DNA from: Roseomonas genomospecies 6
GTDB lineage: Bacteria > Pseudomonadota > Alphaproteobacteria > Azospirillales > Azospirillaceae
DNA: 64,000 nucleotides
Direction of reading: 5' to 3'
Assembly (NCBI RefSeq): GCF_008365375.1
Contig: NZ_QOKW01000006.1
Span: 1-64,000, forward strand
Shown here: positions 16,066 through 26,703 of the stretch, one piece after another
How the letters are laid out: every line of letters begins with the position of its first letter
How positions within the stretch are numbered: position 1 is the stretch's first letter
Program-made: the position numbers and the translations under genes
The notes under the pieces: generated by a model
The model's database searches: none
The model's input: the letters and a program-made list of their open reading frames with translations, nothing else
What the model was told of the DNA's origin: nothing

Positions 16066-16599
16066 ATGAACATCCGCGACAGCCGCCCGGACGATCTGGC
16101 ACGCATCCAGGCGATCTACGCCCACCACGTCCTGACCGGCACCGCCAGCTTCGAAGAGGTTCCGCCCGGCCTGGAAGAACTGGCCCGTCGGCGGGATGAC
16201 GTGCTGGCCCGGGGAATGCCCTATGTCGTTGCGGAGACGGAAGGGCGGGTCATAGGATACGCCTATGCCGGCCCCTACCGGTTGCGCACCGCCTACCGCT
16301 ACACGGTCGAGGATTCGATTTATCTCGACCCCGACTGCATGGGGCGCGGCGCCGGGCGGGCCCTGCTGTCGGCTGTGATCGACCGTTGCGCGGCGGCCGG
16401 GTGCCGCCAGATGATCGCGGTGATCGGCGGCAGCGACAACGCCGCGTCCATAAGCCTGCACCGCAGCCTGGGGTTCGAATCGGCGGGTGTGCTGAGGGCC
16501 GTGGGGTTCAAGTTCGGGAACTGGCTGGACAGCGTCCTGATGCAGCGCCCTCTCGATCACGGTGACCGGTTGCCGCCCGACGGCTTTCAGCGGACCTGA
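16066..16599 (+). CDS. GNAT acetyltransferase, phosphinothricin/methionine-sulfoximine type
   Basis: About 177 aa. It begins NIRDSRPDDLARIQAIYAHH and has a Pat/MddA-like TGTASFEEVPPG. VAETEGRVIGYAYAGPYRLR and YRYTVEDSIYLDPDCMGRGAG lead into motif A, followed by IAVIGGSDNAASISLHRSLG and a GFKFGNWLDSVLMQ tail. This full pattern matches the Pat/Bar/YncA family, which acetylates phosphinothricin, methionine sulfone or sulfoximine. ATG 16066 has GAGAGG about 7 bases upstream; ATG 16045 is an alternative. The stop codon lies in the 5' arm of a hairpin. Confidence 0.88.
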   Translation: MNIRDSRPDDLARIQAIYAHHVLTGTASFEEVPPGLEELARRRDDVLARGMPYVVAETEGRVIGYAYAGPYRLRTAYRYTVEDSIYLDPDCMGRGAGRALLSAVIDRCAAAGCRQMIAVIGGSDNAASISLHRSLGFESAGVLRAVGFKFGNWLDSVLMQRPLDHGDRLPPDGFQRT

Positions 16600-16639
16600 A
16601 CAAAGGGGCCGTTGGACGAACCAACGGCCCGAGTTCAGG
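16595..16639 (+). terminator. Long two-part hairpin after the Pat-like gene
   Basis: Outer stem CCTGAAC/GTTCAGG (16595-16601/16633-16639) and inner 10-bp stem GGGCCGTTGG/CCAACGGCCC (16606-16615/16621-16630) form one structure. It includes the stop codon of the upstream gene. No T-tract follows, so termination is uncertain. Confidence 0.45.
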
Positions 16640-16789
16640 GAGGAAACGCTCCAGAGGCGTATGCGAAGAGTCTTATGTCGCGCTGCACAATCGCGCTATG
16701 CGCGGAATGTCGCAGTGTTTGCGTCGGCCTCGCATTGTCTTCCGGTGTCCGCGTGCCGCCATGCACCGTGCGATTGATGGAAACAAGTA

Positions 16790-16814
16790 CGGGCGCTCCC
16801 ATGGGAAGCGCCCG
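16790..16814 (-). terminator. Candidate terminator of mucR
   Basis: CGGGCGCT (16790-16797) pairs with AGCGCCCG (16807-16814), with extra CCC/GGG pairing inside. On the minus strand it is followed by TACTTGTTTCC, a weak T-tract. It lies ~40 bp past the mucR stop. Confidence 0.5.
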
Positions 16815-16854
16815 CTGTTGCGTATGGTACCGATGCGCCAAGCGAAGGAGGAGG

Positions 16855-17265
16855 TCAGTCCTGCGTGACCCGCTTGCGGCCCAGGCCGAGCTTGGTGGCC
16901 ATCTCCGACCGGGCCTTGGCGTAGTTCGGGGCGACCATCGGGTACTCCGCCGGCAGGCCCCATTTGGCGCGGTAGTCGTCCGGAGACATGTCGTAGACGG
17001 TCTTCAGATGCCGCTTCAGCATCTTCAGCTTCTTTCCGTCCTCCAGGCAGACGATGTATTCCGGTGTCACCGACTTCTTGATCGGCACCGCGGGGACCAG
17101 TTCGGCCTTGGCCGGGGCGGCCTTGTCCTCGCCCAGGCCGTTGAAGGCCGCCTGCACGTTGAGGATCAGCGCCGGCAGGTCGGCGACCGGCACCATGTTG
17201 TTGCCGACATAGGCCGCGACGACCTTGGCGGTCAGGGCCTGCAATTCCGATGCTTCGATGGTCAT
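16855..17265 (-). CDS. MucR/Ros-family zinc-finger transcriptional regulator
   Basis: 136 aa. The C-terminal half carries the MucR DNA-binding region: YIVCLEDGKKLKMLKRHLKT, then VYDMSPDDYRAKWGLPAEYP and MVAPNYAKARSEMATKLGLG. The one obvious Cys and single His in this segment mean the Ros-type C2H2 finger is not complete by eye, as in several MucR homologues. The N-terminal half (ADLPALILNVQAAFNGLG) supports oligomerisation. MucR proteins act like H-NS at AT-rich promoters and control exopolysaccharide, motility and the cell cycle. HU is encoded just upstream on the same strand. Confidence 0.9.
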   Translation of the reverse strand: MTIEASELQALTAKVVAAYVGNNMVPVADLPALILNVQAAFNGLGEDKAAPAKAELVPAVPIKKSVTPEYIVCLEDGKKLKMLKRHLKTVYDMSPDDYRAKWGLPAEYPMVAPNYAKARSEMATKLGLGRKRVTQD

Positions 17266-17294
17266 GGCCGCGTTCAGCTCCGTTCCCCAGTAGA

Positions 17295-17322
17295 TCAGCC
17301 GCTTTGGTTCAGCCGCTTTGGA
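17295..17322 (+). repeat. 14-bp tandem duplication between HU and mucR genes
   Basis: TCAGCCGCTTTGGT (17295-17308) is followed directly by TCAGCCGCTTTGGA (17309-17322). It sits in the short gap between the HU stop and the mucR start. Confidence 0.85.
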
Positions 17323-17336
17323 TTAGGCGATGTCGA

Positions 17337-17612
17337 TCAGGTGTTCACCACGTCGCGCAAATTCTTCGCCGGCTTGAAGCGGGGCGCCTTGGAGGCGGCG
17401 ATCTTCACGGCCTCGCCGGTGCGCGGGTTGCGCCCTTCGCGGGCGGCGCGCTCGGCAACCTCGAAAATGCCGAAACCGGCAAGACGGACGTCCTCGCCAC
17501 GACCGAGCGCCGAGGTTATGCCTTCGAACACCGACTGGACGACCTTCGCCGCATCGGACTTGCGGATGCCGGCGGAGGTTGCGACGGTCTCGATGAGCTC
17601 GGCCTGGTTCAT
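17337..17612 (-). CDS. hup: HU-family DNA-binding protein
   Basis: 91 aa, the standard size of HU. N-terminal helices MNQAELIETVATSAGIRKSD and AAKVVQSVFEGITSAL lead into the beta-arm signature FGIFEVAERAAREGRNPRTG, ending in APRFKPAKNLRDVVN. HU dimers bend DNA and organise the nucleoid. Met at 17612 gives the canonical N-terminus, although the frame stays open further upstream. IHF is excluded by the arm sequence, which lacks the IHF consensus. It is 71 bp upstream of mucR on the same strand. Confidence 0.93.
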   Translation of the reverse strand: MNQAELIETVATSAGIRKSDAAKVVQSVFEGITSALGRGEDVRLAGFGIFEVAERAAREGRNPRTGEAVKIAASKAPRFKPAKNLRDVVNT

Positions 17613-17972
17613 GCGAAACTCCTGGTGCTTTTGCGCGTGCGGATTTTTCCGTGTTCTTGGCAGATTGAATCCATCGGCACAAGAGCGATGGCCGGGAAGG
17701 CAACCATAAGTGTTTTGCTCATTATGAGTTCTTGCATCCACTGTGGCCCGGATGCATCAAAGCGACCGTCTTCCGTGGCGCAACGGTGCCAAGGGATGGA
17801 TGTTTCCGGCAAAAAGTTGATCGACTCGCGAGGCGCGTATCTTGAACGGAAAACGGGCAACACCACTTGCGTTGCGTTCGGGTCCGGGCCCCTCTGACGG
17901 CTGAGGCGTCAGCCGTGATGTCGGAACCGCTTGAATTCACTGCAGACGCAGCGCAATCAAGTGGGCCTTCTT
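17613..17972. other. 360-bp divergent intergenic region (HU / TerC)
   Basis: No gene is supported. It contains a perfect hairpin ACGGCTGA/TCAGCCGT (about 17896-17915), some 60 bp before the TerC start. I looked for a yybP-ykoY manganese riboswitch because some TerC/Alx genes carry one, but its conserved GGGGAGUA core is absent. Promoters for both flanking genes must be here. Confidence 0.5.
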
Positions 17973-18962
17973 ATGGATTCCCTTATCGCTCCCGTCCTCC
18001 TTGATTTTATGGGGAAGCCGCTGTGGGTCTGGCTGACCTTCATCGGCATCGTTCTGGCCCTGCTGGCCTTCGACCTCGGCATCCTCAACCGCCGCGAACG
18101 CGAAATCGGCGTGACGCAAAGCCTCCGCCTCTCGGCCTTCTACATCGCCGTCGCCCTGCTGTTCGGCGGCTGGATCTGGTGGTCGATGGGCGACGCGGCG
18201 GCGGCGCAGTATTACACGGGCTTCTTCATCGAAAAGAGCCTGTCGCTCGACAACGTCTTCGTCATATCGCTGATCTTCACCTACTTCGCGGTCCCGCGCG
18301 CCTACCAGCACCGGGTGCTGTTCTGGGGCATCCTGGGCGTGATCGTGATGCGCGGCGTGATGATCGCCGCGGGCGCCGCCCTGGTCAGCGAGTTCCACTG
18401 GGTCCTCTACATCTTCGGCGCCTTCCTGCTGCTCACCGGCGTGAAGATGCTGTTCGCGGTGGACCAGGAGCCGGACCTCGCCAACAACCCGGCGCTGCGC
18501 TTCCTGAACCGGCATCTGCGGATCACCGACGGCTTCCGCGGCCAGAACTTCTTCGTGCGGGAGAAGGGGGCGGACGGGCGGACGGCGCTCCACGCCACGC
18601 CGCTGTTCCTGGCGCTGATGATGGTGGAGTTCGCCGATCTGATCTTCGCGGTCGACAGCGTGCCCGCCATCTTCGCCATCACCACCGACCCCTACATCAT
18701 CTACACCAGCAACATCTTCGCCATCCTCGGTCTGCGCGCTCTCTACTTCGCGCTGGCGGCGATGGTCCACCGCTTCCGTTACCTGAAATACGCGCTGGCG
18801 CTGGTTCTGGTCTTCATCGGCGGCAAGATCTTCTACACCCAGTTCTTCGGCAAGCCGGACCCGCTGATCTCGCTGGGCGTGACGCTGACCCTGATCGCGG
18901 GCGGCGTGGTGGTCTCGCTTCTGAAGACGCGGAGCGAGAATCGGCGGATGCCGGCGGAGTGA
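17973..18962 (+). CDS. TerC-family integral membrane protein (Alx-like)
   Basis: About 329 aa with eight or nine transmembrane segments. The two acidic TerC motifs are present: FFIEKSLSLDNVFVISLIF and MMVEFADLIFAVDSVPAIFA. Both place Asp/Glu inside the membrane, where the family is thought to move Mn2+ or other divalent ions. A cytoplasmic loop contains RHLRITDGFRGQNFFVREKG. The large size matches Alx/TerC rather than the short YkoY type. ATG 17973 is preferred over an in-frame upstream ATG at 17931 because it starts the first membrane segment properly. Confidence 0.92.
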   Translation: MDSLIAPVLLDFMGKPLWVWLTFIGIVLALLAFDLGILNRREREIGVTQSLRLSAFYIAVALLFGGWIWWSMGDAAAAQYYTGFFIEKSLSLDNVFVISLIFTYFAVPRAYQHRVLFWGILGVIVMRGVMIAAGAALVSEFHWVLYIFGAFLLLTGVKMLFAVDQEPDLANNPALRFLNRHLRITDGFRGQNFFVREKGADGRTALHATPLFLALMMVEFADLIFAVDSVPAIFAITTDPYIIYTSNIFAILGLRALYFALAAMVHRFRYLKYALALVLVFIGGKIFYTQFFGKPDPLISLGVTLTLIAGGVVVSLLKTRSENRRMPAE

Positions 18963-18974
18963 CCGCCGGGTCCG

Positions 18975-19442
18975 TCAGCCGGTGAATCCCAGATGTTTCA
19001 GGGCGGCGATGCTGTCCTTCGCGCTGGTGTGGAGGATGAAGTCGCCGCCCGCCTGCGTCCAGGGCTCGCGGGCCTTCTCGCGGTCGTCCACCAGAACCGT
19101 TCCCGGACCGCCATGGCGGTGCTTGTCGCGGGCCATGCAGGTGATGACCCGCACATGGGGACCCAGCATGTGGGCGACCCAGCGCCGCTTCTGCTCCGGC
19201 GCCCAGGAACCGAGCGGCAGGCCGGTGAGGATGGTCGGCCCGTAGGGCTCGCAGAAGCGCCAAAGGTCCTGCGCGTCGTGCATGAACTCCAACGTTCCGA
19301 AGAAGTCGGGGTGGCGGGACAGTTCCCGCCACATGACCTTCATCGGAATCTCCTCCGGGCGCTTGCCGGTGACCGCCTTCACGCCGCGGTCGAAATCGGC
19401 CAGAACGCCGTCGAGGTCGAGAAACAGCTTGGGCCTTTGCAT
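18975..19442 (-). CDS. 5'(3')-deoxyribonucleotidase-like HAD hydrolase
   Basis: 155 aa. It opens with the HAD phosphatase motif KLFLDLDGVLADFDRG (both catalytic Asp present), then HPDFFGTLEFMHDAQDLW, ILTGLPLGSWAPEQKRRWV and VLVDDREKAREPWTQAGG. This matches NT5C-type nucleotidases and their phage relatives, which remove phosphate from deoxynucleoside monophosphates. It converges with the TerC gene (12-bp gap) and lies 13 bp after the acetoacetyl-CoA synthetase gene on the same strand. Confidence 0.85.
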   Translation of the reverse strand: MQRPKLFLDLDGVLADFDRGVKAVTGKRPEEIPMKVMWRELSRHPDFFGTLEFMHDAQDLWRFCEPYGPTILTGLPLGSWAPEQKRRWVAHMLGPHVRVITCMARDKHRHGGPGTVLVDDREKAREPWTQAGGDFILHTSAKDSIAALKHLGFTG

Positions 19443-19455
19443 CGCTTACTCTTCC

Positions 19456-21450
<1,995 letters not shown>

Positions 21451-21564
21451 GGGGCGGTCCTCCCGAGCGGATTGTCGCGTTTTGCGAAGAATACCGGTCC
21501 GGTGGAACCTTCGCCAGCCGGTCGGGTTGCACCCGAAGGCATAGGCGCGCCGCAGGGGGATAGG

Positions 21565-22683
21565 ATGACGGTCATCGGCATTTCAGGGTCATACGGCGGC
21601 CTGAACTTGGGCGACGAGGCGATTCTCACATCGGCCATCGAGCAATTGCGCGCCACGGTGCCGGGGGTGGAGGTGGTCGTCTTTTCCCGCAACGCCGCCC
21701 ACACGCGCGCGAATCACGCGGTCGACCGCGTGCTGAACCCGCGGGAGGCCATGCGGGACGAGATGACGCCGGAGGTGGAGCGGCTGGACCTGCTGCTTCT
21801 GGGCGGCGGCGGCATCCTCTACGACAGCGAGGCGCAGACCTATCTGCGGGAGGTGACCATCGCGCAGAAGCTCGACGTCCCGACCTACACCTTCGCCATC
21901 GGGGTCGGCCCCCTGAAGGACCGGGTGGAACGCGACGCGGTGCGCGAGGGCCTGGACCGCATGGCCGGGATCACCGTGCGCGAGCCGAGCGCCAAGCGTC
22001 TGATCGAGGAGATCGGCGTGCAGGTCCCCGTGACGGTCACCGCCGACCCGGCGCTTCTTCTGAAGCCGGAGCCCTTCACGGAGGAGATGCTGGCCGAAGC
22101 CGGCATTCCGCTGGGGCGCCCGCTGGTCGGGCTGTCGGTGCGCGAACAGGGCGCCGCCGCTCCGGAGCTGAGCGACGCGGCCTATCACCAGCTCTTGGCG
22201 GAGGCGGCGGACTACATCGTGGAGCGGTTCGGCGCCGACGTGGTGTTCGTTCCCATGGAGCGGGCCGACGTGCGGGAGGCGCACCGCGTCATGGGCCGCA
22301 TGGCGGTGCCGGAGCGCGCCCATCTGCTGAAGTACCGCTACACGCCGCGCCAGATCATCGGGTTGATGGAGCATTTCGAGATGGCCGTGGGGATGCGGCT
22401 GCATTTCCTGATCTTCGCGGCCATCACCGGCACGCCGCTGATCGCGCTGCCCTACGCGTCCAAGGTGTCGGATTTCCTGTCCTCGGTGGGGCTGGAGCCG
22501 CGGGCGACCGTGTCCCACACCACCGCCGGGACCTTCCTTGCCGACCTCGACCGTCTGTGGGACCACCGGGTGGAACAGAAGGGGCTGCTGCGCGACCGCG
22601 TGCCCGTGCTGATGGAGCGTGCCCGCGAAACGGCGCCGCTCGCGCTGCGGACGGTGGCCCCGCGGGCCGAGGCGGCGGAATGA
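21565..22683 (+). CDS. Polysaccharide pyruvyl transferase family protein (CsaB-like)
   Basis: About 372 aa. The N-terminal [20 protein letters not shown] and [20 protein letters not shown] are typical of the WcaK/CsaB/AmsJ pyruvyl transferase family, which adds ketal pyruvate to cell-surface sugars from PEP. Further family segments are [28 protein letters not shown] and [20 protein letters not shown]. No glycosyltransferase or polymer genes lie nearby. Instead an FAD oxidoreductase starts 15 bp downstream, so the usual role is uncertain. ATG 21565 has a G-rich site (GGGGGATAGG) upstream. Confidence 0.8.
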   Translation: MTVIGISGSYGGLNLGDEAILTSAIEQLRATVPGVEVVVFSRNAAHTRANHAVDRVLNPREAMRDEMTPEVERLDLLLLGGGGILYDSEAQTYLREVTIAQKLDVPTYTFAIGVGPLKDRVERDAVREGLDRMAGITVREPSAKRLIEEIGVQVPVTVTADPALLLKPEPFTEEMLAEAGIPLGRPLVGLSVREQGAAAPELSDAAYHQLLAEAADYIVERFGADVVFVPMERADVREAHRVMGRMAVPERAHLLKYRYTPRQIIGLMEHFEMAVGMRLHFLIFAAITGTPLIALPYASKVSDFLSSVGLEPRATVSHTTAGTFLADLDRLWDHRVEQKGLLRDRVPVLMERARETAPLALRTVAPRAEAAE

Positions 22684-22698
22684 CGAAAGGAGCCTGTC

Positions 22699-24126
22699 TT
22701 GCCCGTTCTGCCCCGACCCCCCAATCCTGAATCCGTCACTCTACCGCCGCGCCGGGCCATAAAGGTGGCGCGCTGCCATGTGCTCGTCGTCGGCGGCGGC
22801 CCGGCCGGCATGGGGGCGGCCATCGGCGCCGTTCAATCGGGCGCCGACACGATCCTGGTGGAGCGCTACGGCTTCCTCGGCGGCAACGCCACGGCGGCTC
22901 TGGTCATGCCCTGGATGAGCTTCTACACCCAACGCGGTTCGGTCGCGGTGGTGGACAACACCCGGCTGATGCCGCAGGACCATGGCCCCGGCGAGCCGGT
23001 GGTGGGTGGGGCGCTGGCCGTCTTCCTGGGGCGCCTCTACACCAACCAGGGAGCCATCCCTCCCTCGCCGGACACCGGTTTCACGGTCCCCTTCGATCCG
23101 GAGGTGCTGAAGGTCACCGCCCAGCAGATTCTGGACGAGGCCGGGGTGAAGGTGCTGCTGCACGCCTTCGCCTCCACCGTCCTGGGCGAGCCGGGCAAGC
23201 CGAACGCCGTGGTGTTCGAGACCAAGTCCGGCCCGGTGGTGATCGAGGCCGACGTGATCGTGGACTGCACCGGGGACGGCGACATCGCGGCGCTGGCCGG
23301 CTGCGACTACGAGGTCGGGCGGGAGGAGGACGGGCTGACCCAGCCCATGACGCTGATGTTCCGCATGGTCGGTTTCGACCACGGCGCCTTCACCGGCTAT
23401 GTGCGGGAGCATCCGACCCAGTGGCGCGGCGTGCACGGGCTGTGGGACCTCGTGTCCAAGGCCACGGCGAACGGCGACCTCGACCTGTCGCGCGAGGACA
23501 TCCTGTTCTTCGCGACCACCCACCCTGGCGAGATCGCCCTGAACTGCACCCGGGTCACCGGCGTGCTGGGCACCGACGTCTTCGACCTGACCCGCGCGGA
23601 GTGGGAGAGCCACCGGCAGGCCGCGCAGATCGCCAATTTCCTGCGCAAGTACGTGCCGGGATTCGCCGACGCCTACAATTGCCAGACCGGCACCGGAATC
23701 GGCATCCGCGAGACGCGGCGCATCGTCGGCGACTACGCCATGACCGCCGACGACGTGCTGGGCGCCGCCAAATTCAAGGACGCCATCGCCCGCGGCACCT
23801 ACCCGGTGGACATCCACAGCCCGACGGGCCGCGGCACGGTGCTGAAGCGCGTGCCCTCCGGCGAGTGGTACGAACTGCCGATGCGCGCCCTGCTGCCCAA
23901 GGGGATGGAGAATCTGCTGGTGGCGGGCCGCTGCATTTCCGGCAGCCACGAGGCCCATTCCTCCTACCGGGTGACTCCCACCTGCATGGCGACGGGGCAG
24001 GCCGCCGGGGTTTGCGCGTCGATGGCGGCCCGGCGGCGCGAGCGCACCCGCGACATCCCGGTCGGTGCCATCCAGCGCGAGTTGCTGCGCCAGGGCGCCC
24101 TGCTGCGCGAACCGGAGGCCGGGTGA
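22699..24126 (+). CDS. FAD-dependent oxidoreductase
   Basis: 475 aa, starting at TTG 22699, which is chosen because AAAGGAG lies 7 bases upstream. An N-terminal extension leads to the Rossmann FAD site HVLVVGGGPAGMGAAIGAVQ, then TILVERYGFLGGNATAALVM. A second FAD segment is ADVIVDCTGDGDIAALAGCDYE, and the C-terminus has NLLVAGRCISGSHEAHSSYR with VTPTCMATGQAAGVCASMA. This is the FAD_oxidored (PF12831-type) group related to xanthan lyase-associated and tricarballylate-like oxidoreductases. Substrate unknown. Tightly linked to the upstream pyruvyl-transferase-like gene. Confidence 0.83.
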   Translation: MPVLPRPPNPESVTLPPRRAIKVARCHVLVVGGGPAGMGAAIGAVQSGADTILVERYGFLGGNATAALVMPWMSFYTQRGSVAVVDNTRLMPQDHGPGEPVVGGALAVFLGRLYTNQGAIPPSPDTGFTVPFDPEVLKVTAQQILDEAGVKVLLHAFASTVLGEPGKPNAVVFETKSGPVVIEADVIVDCTGDGDIAALAGCDYEVGREEDGLTQPMTLMFRMVGFDHGAFTGYVREHPTQWRGVHGLWDLVSKATANGDLDLSREDILFFATTHPGEIALNCTRVTGVLGTDVFDLTRAEWESHRQAAQIANFLRKYVPGFADAYNCQTGTGIGIRETRRIVGDYAMTADDVLGAAKFKDAIARGTYPVDIHSPTGRGTVLKRVPSGEWYELPMRALLPKGMENLLVAGRCISGSHEAHSSYRVTPTCMATGQAAGVCASMAARRRERTRDIPVGAIQRELLRQGALLREPEAG

Positions 24127-24152
24127 CGCCGCGCGGACGAACGGCCGGCGGA

Positions 24153-25493
24153 CTATCGCATCGCAAAGAGTTCCTGGTGGAAGCGCCGGTCCACCGGCAT
24201 GCCGTGGGCTGCGAAGTCCTTCCGCAGCGCCTGCCCGAAACCGGACGGGCCGCAGAACCACACGCTGGCATCACGCCATTCCGGAACCGCTGCGCGAATG
24301 CGGTCCCCATCCAACCGGCCATCCCGGCTGTCGATGAGGACATGAAAACGCACCCCCGACGCCGCCGCGTCGGCAGTGAGCTTGGCAAGCGCCTCTTCGT
24401 CGTACTCGCTGGTCGTGTGGAAGAAGTGGACGGTCTGGCGCGGGCGCCCGGGGGTTTCCGCCAGGAACTTCATACGGGCGATGAAGGGGGTGACGCCGAT
24501 GCCGCCGCCCACCCAGATCTGGTGAGGGCAAGAGTCGTCGAAGGTGAAGCAGCCGTAGGGACCTTCGACCGTCACCGCCTGGCCGACCCGCAGCGTTTCC
24601 CGAAGCCGCCGGGTGTGGTCGCCCAACTCCTTGACCACGAAGGTGATGCGGTGGTCGGTGCCGTTCCAGGCGGAGGCGATGGTGTAGGGATGGGCGCCCT
24701 CCGCGGTGTCCGAGGTGGCGAAGGCGAACTGCCCTGCCTTGTGGCCCGGCCAGCCCTGCGGCACGTCGATCCCGACTTCAAGCGCATGGACACCCGGAAA
24801 ATAGTGCAGAGCGCCGATCGTGCCGGGAACCTGCCGGCCGGCGCCAACCCGGCGGAACAGCACCACGAGGGCGGCCCAGACGCTGCCGGCGATCAGCAGC
24901 GCCATCACCCAGCCGATGGGCGAACTCCAATAGACGAACTTCGTCAGCACGACGGTATGGAACACCAGGATCAGATAGGTGATCGCCAGCAGGCGGTGCG
25001 TCTTGAGGAACAGCCGGTAGGGAAAGCGGTTGAGCAACGCCAGCGCGATCAACAGAACAGCCGCGTAGAAGGCCCATTCACCGACCCATTCGGCGGTGCC
25101 GCGCAGGCTCCGCAACGACTGTTCAAGGGTGCTCTCCGGGGCCGCGCGCGGTCCCCGCTGCGGTCGGGCCAGCCAACCCCAGCCAACCGCCCATTTCGGG
25201 GCCTGGGACCACAGCCAATGAGCGATTGCAACGATGAGCGCGGTGATGCCCAGCCATTTGTGCAGGCGGTACATCTTGTCCAGGCCGCCGAACCACGCCT
25301 CCGGCCAGCGCGGGCGCAGCGCAAGGATCATCGCCATGCCCATGGCGCCCATGGCAACGATGCCGCTGTACTGGACCATCAGGGAGCGAAAGCCGAAGAA
25401 GCCGTTCGCGTGGAACACGTCCGGCTCGGCGGCAAGCCATAAGGCCGTCAGGAAAGCCAACGAAACCCAAAGCGTGAGCTTGATCGTCTTCAT
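24153..25493 (-). CDS. Ferric reductase-like flavocytochrome (NOX/FRE type)
   Basis: 446 aa. The N-terminal half has six or so membrane helices with paired His in MYRLHKWLGITALIVAIAHW and LFLKTHRLLAITYLILVFHT, the bis-haem pattern of ferric reductase/NADPH-oxidase domains. The C-terminal half is a ferredoxin-NADP reductase module: PYTIASAWN (FAD), VEGPYGCFTF, QIWVGGGIGVTPFIARMKF (NAD(P)H) and VWFCGPSGFGQALRKDF. It likely carries electrons from cytosolic NAD(P)H across the inner membrane, to iron or oxygen. It converges with the FAD oxidoreductase gene. Confidence 0.87.
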   Translation of the reverse strand: MKTIKLTLWVSLAFLTALWLAAEPDVFHANGFFGFRSLMVQYSGIVAMGAMGMAMILALRPRWPEAWFGGLDKMYRLHKWLGITALIVAIAHWLWSQAPKWAVGWGWLARPQRGPRAAPESTLEQSLRSLRGTAEWVGEWAFYAAVLLIALALLNRFPYRLFLKTHRLLAITYLILVFHTVVLTKFVYWSSPIGWVMALLIAGSVWAALVVLFRRVGAGRQVPGTIGALHYFPGVHALEVGIDVPQGWPGHKAGQFAFATSDTAEGAHPYTIASAWNGTDHRITFVVKELGDHTRRLRETLRVGQAVTVEGPYGCFTFDDSCPHQIWVGGGIGVTPFIARMKFLAETPGRPRQTVHFFHTTSEYDEEALAKLTADAAASGVRFHVLIDSRDGRLDGDRIRAAVPEWRDASVWFCGPSGFGQALRKDFAAHGMPVDRRFHQELFAMR

Positions 25494-25636
25494 CGCGACA
25501 TCCTCCGGGCCAGCCGCCGTCTAGGGGCGGATGGACGGATAGGTCGCCAACGTCGAATGACAAGCCGGTTGCCGTCAGCACAGCCATTCGAATTCGGCGC
25601 GACGGGGGCGATGGGCCGGGATGCCGCAGGATTCGC

Positions 25637-26668
25637 CTACTTGCGAATCCAGACCTTGGTTTCCATGAAGCGGTTGGCGAGGAAGCGGTAGGTCTGCTTC
25701 TGCAACTGTTCGACGGCGGGCGATTTTTCCAAGGGGGTGGTTTCCCAGGCCTGGAGGATCTCCTCCCACTCCAGGAGCCGGGCGCGCAGATCGTCGCGGA
25801 TCTTGCGGATGAAGGTCACGGTCGTGTCGAACGCCTTCAGCGCGCCGAAGATCTCGCCGGTCTGGGCGTCCGCCTGCTCGAAGATGGCGTCGTAGCCCTT
25901 CACCGGCTTGCTCAGCAGGCCCTGCATGCGGGCGACCTCGTTGCACAGGGTGCGGTCGGTCCGGTAGAGCTGGGTCAGGCGGGTGAGCTTGCCGCTGATC
26001 GAGCGGATGGCGTTGAAGCGGTCGCGCAGCGCCTCGATGTAGGACAGCTCCTGCGTCAGATCCTCGATGCGGTCGGTCAGGTACTGCTCGTAATTGTCCT
26101 TCAGGCCCAGCTTTGCCGCGATGTCCTTGAAGGCGGCCTTGACGCGCTGCTTGGTCTGGGGGTCTTCGACGATCTGCTCCAGCTCGTCGGCGTTCACCAC
26201 GATCATCTCGGTTCCGGAGATCGAGGAGACGAGCTGGACCGTCAGGCGCCCCCGGGCGATGTTCCGGTGCTTCTCCTCCACCGACCAGGAGGCCCGGCCG
26301 TCCAGCAGCTCCCCCGGAATCTGCTCGCCGGGGCGGATCTGCTTCACATAGGCCAGCCCCTTTTCCACCACCTCCAGCAGTTTGGCGTCGCGGCTGTCCT
26401 CCTTGATGTCGAAGGATTCCATCAGAGTGTTGAAGGGCAGGGCGGCGTTCAGATCGCCGAGCAGGATGTGCAGCACCGGCTGCTTGGAGGACGGGTCGAT
26501 GCCGAAGAAGGCGCCGGACAGGCTGAAGACCTTGTGCTCGAAATCGAAATGCGTGTCGCGCATGGGGGCCGCGGGTTCCGCAGCCGGCGCCGCCTCCGCC
26601 GGAGGAGCGTCGGCGACGGGAACCTCGGCTTCCGTGCTTCCGGTTTCGGGATCGTTGACGTCGGACAT
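25637..26668 (-). CDS. Uncharacterised 343-aa protein with probable coiled coil
   Basis: No known family recognised. After an acidic, Ala/Pro-rich N-terminal tail (~40 residues, EAEVPVADAPPAEAAPAAEP) comes a folded region beginning THFDFEHKVFSLSGAFFGID. A mostly alpha-helical half follows, with heptad-like DRIEDLTQELSYIEALRDRF and IFGALKAFDTTVTFIRKIRD, ending LANRFMETKVWIRK. No signal peptide, membrane segment or catalytic motif is visible. Start ATG 26668 is taken because it gives a plausible N-terminus; the frame stays open upstream through puuB. It follows puuB by 35 bp on the same strand and is probably co-transcribed. Confidence 0.65.
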   Translation of the reverse strand: MSDVNDPETGSTEAEVPVADAPPAEAAPAAEPAAPMRDTHFDFEHKVFSLSGAFFGIDPSSKQPVLHILLGDLNAALPFNTLMESFDIKEDSRDAKLLEVVEKGLAYVKQIRPGEQIPGELLDGRASWSVEEKHRNIARGRLTVQLVSSISGTEMIVVNADELEQIVEDPQTKQRVKAAFKDIAAKLGLKDNYEQYLTDRIEDLTQELSYIEALRDRFNAIRSISGKLTRLTQLYRTDRTLCNEVARMQGLLSKPVKGYDAIFEQADAQTGEIFGALKAFDTTVTFIRKIRDDLRARLLEWEEILQAWETTPLEKSPAVEQLQKQTYRFLANRFMETKVWIRK

Positions 26669-26703
26669 GGGCGGGGACCGGAAGCGGGAAGGGGACGGGC
26701 AGG

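Noticed and set aside
17740-17972. yybP-ykoY manganese riboswitch upstream of the TerC gene
   Set aside because: TerC/Alx genes may carry this riboswitch, but the conserved GGGGAGUA core and its partner sequences are absent. Only a simple hairpin is present.
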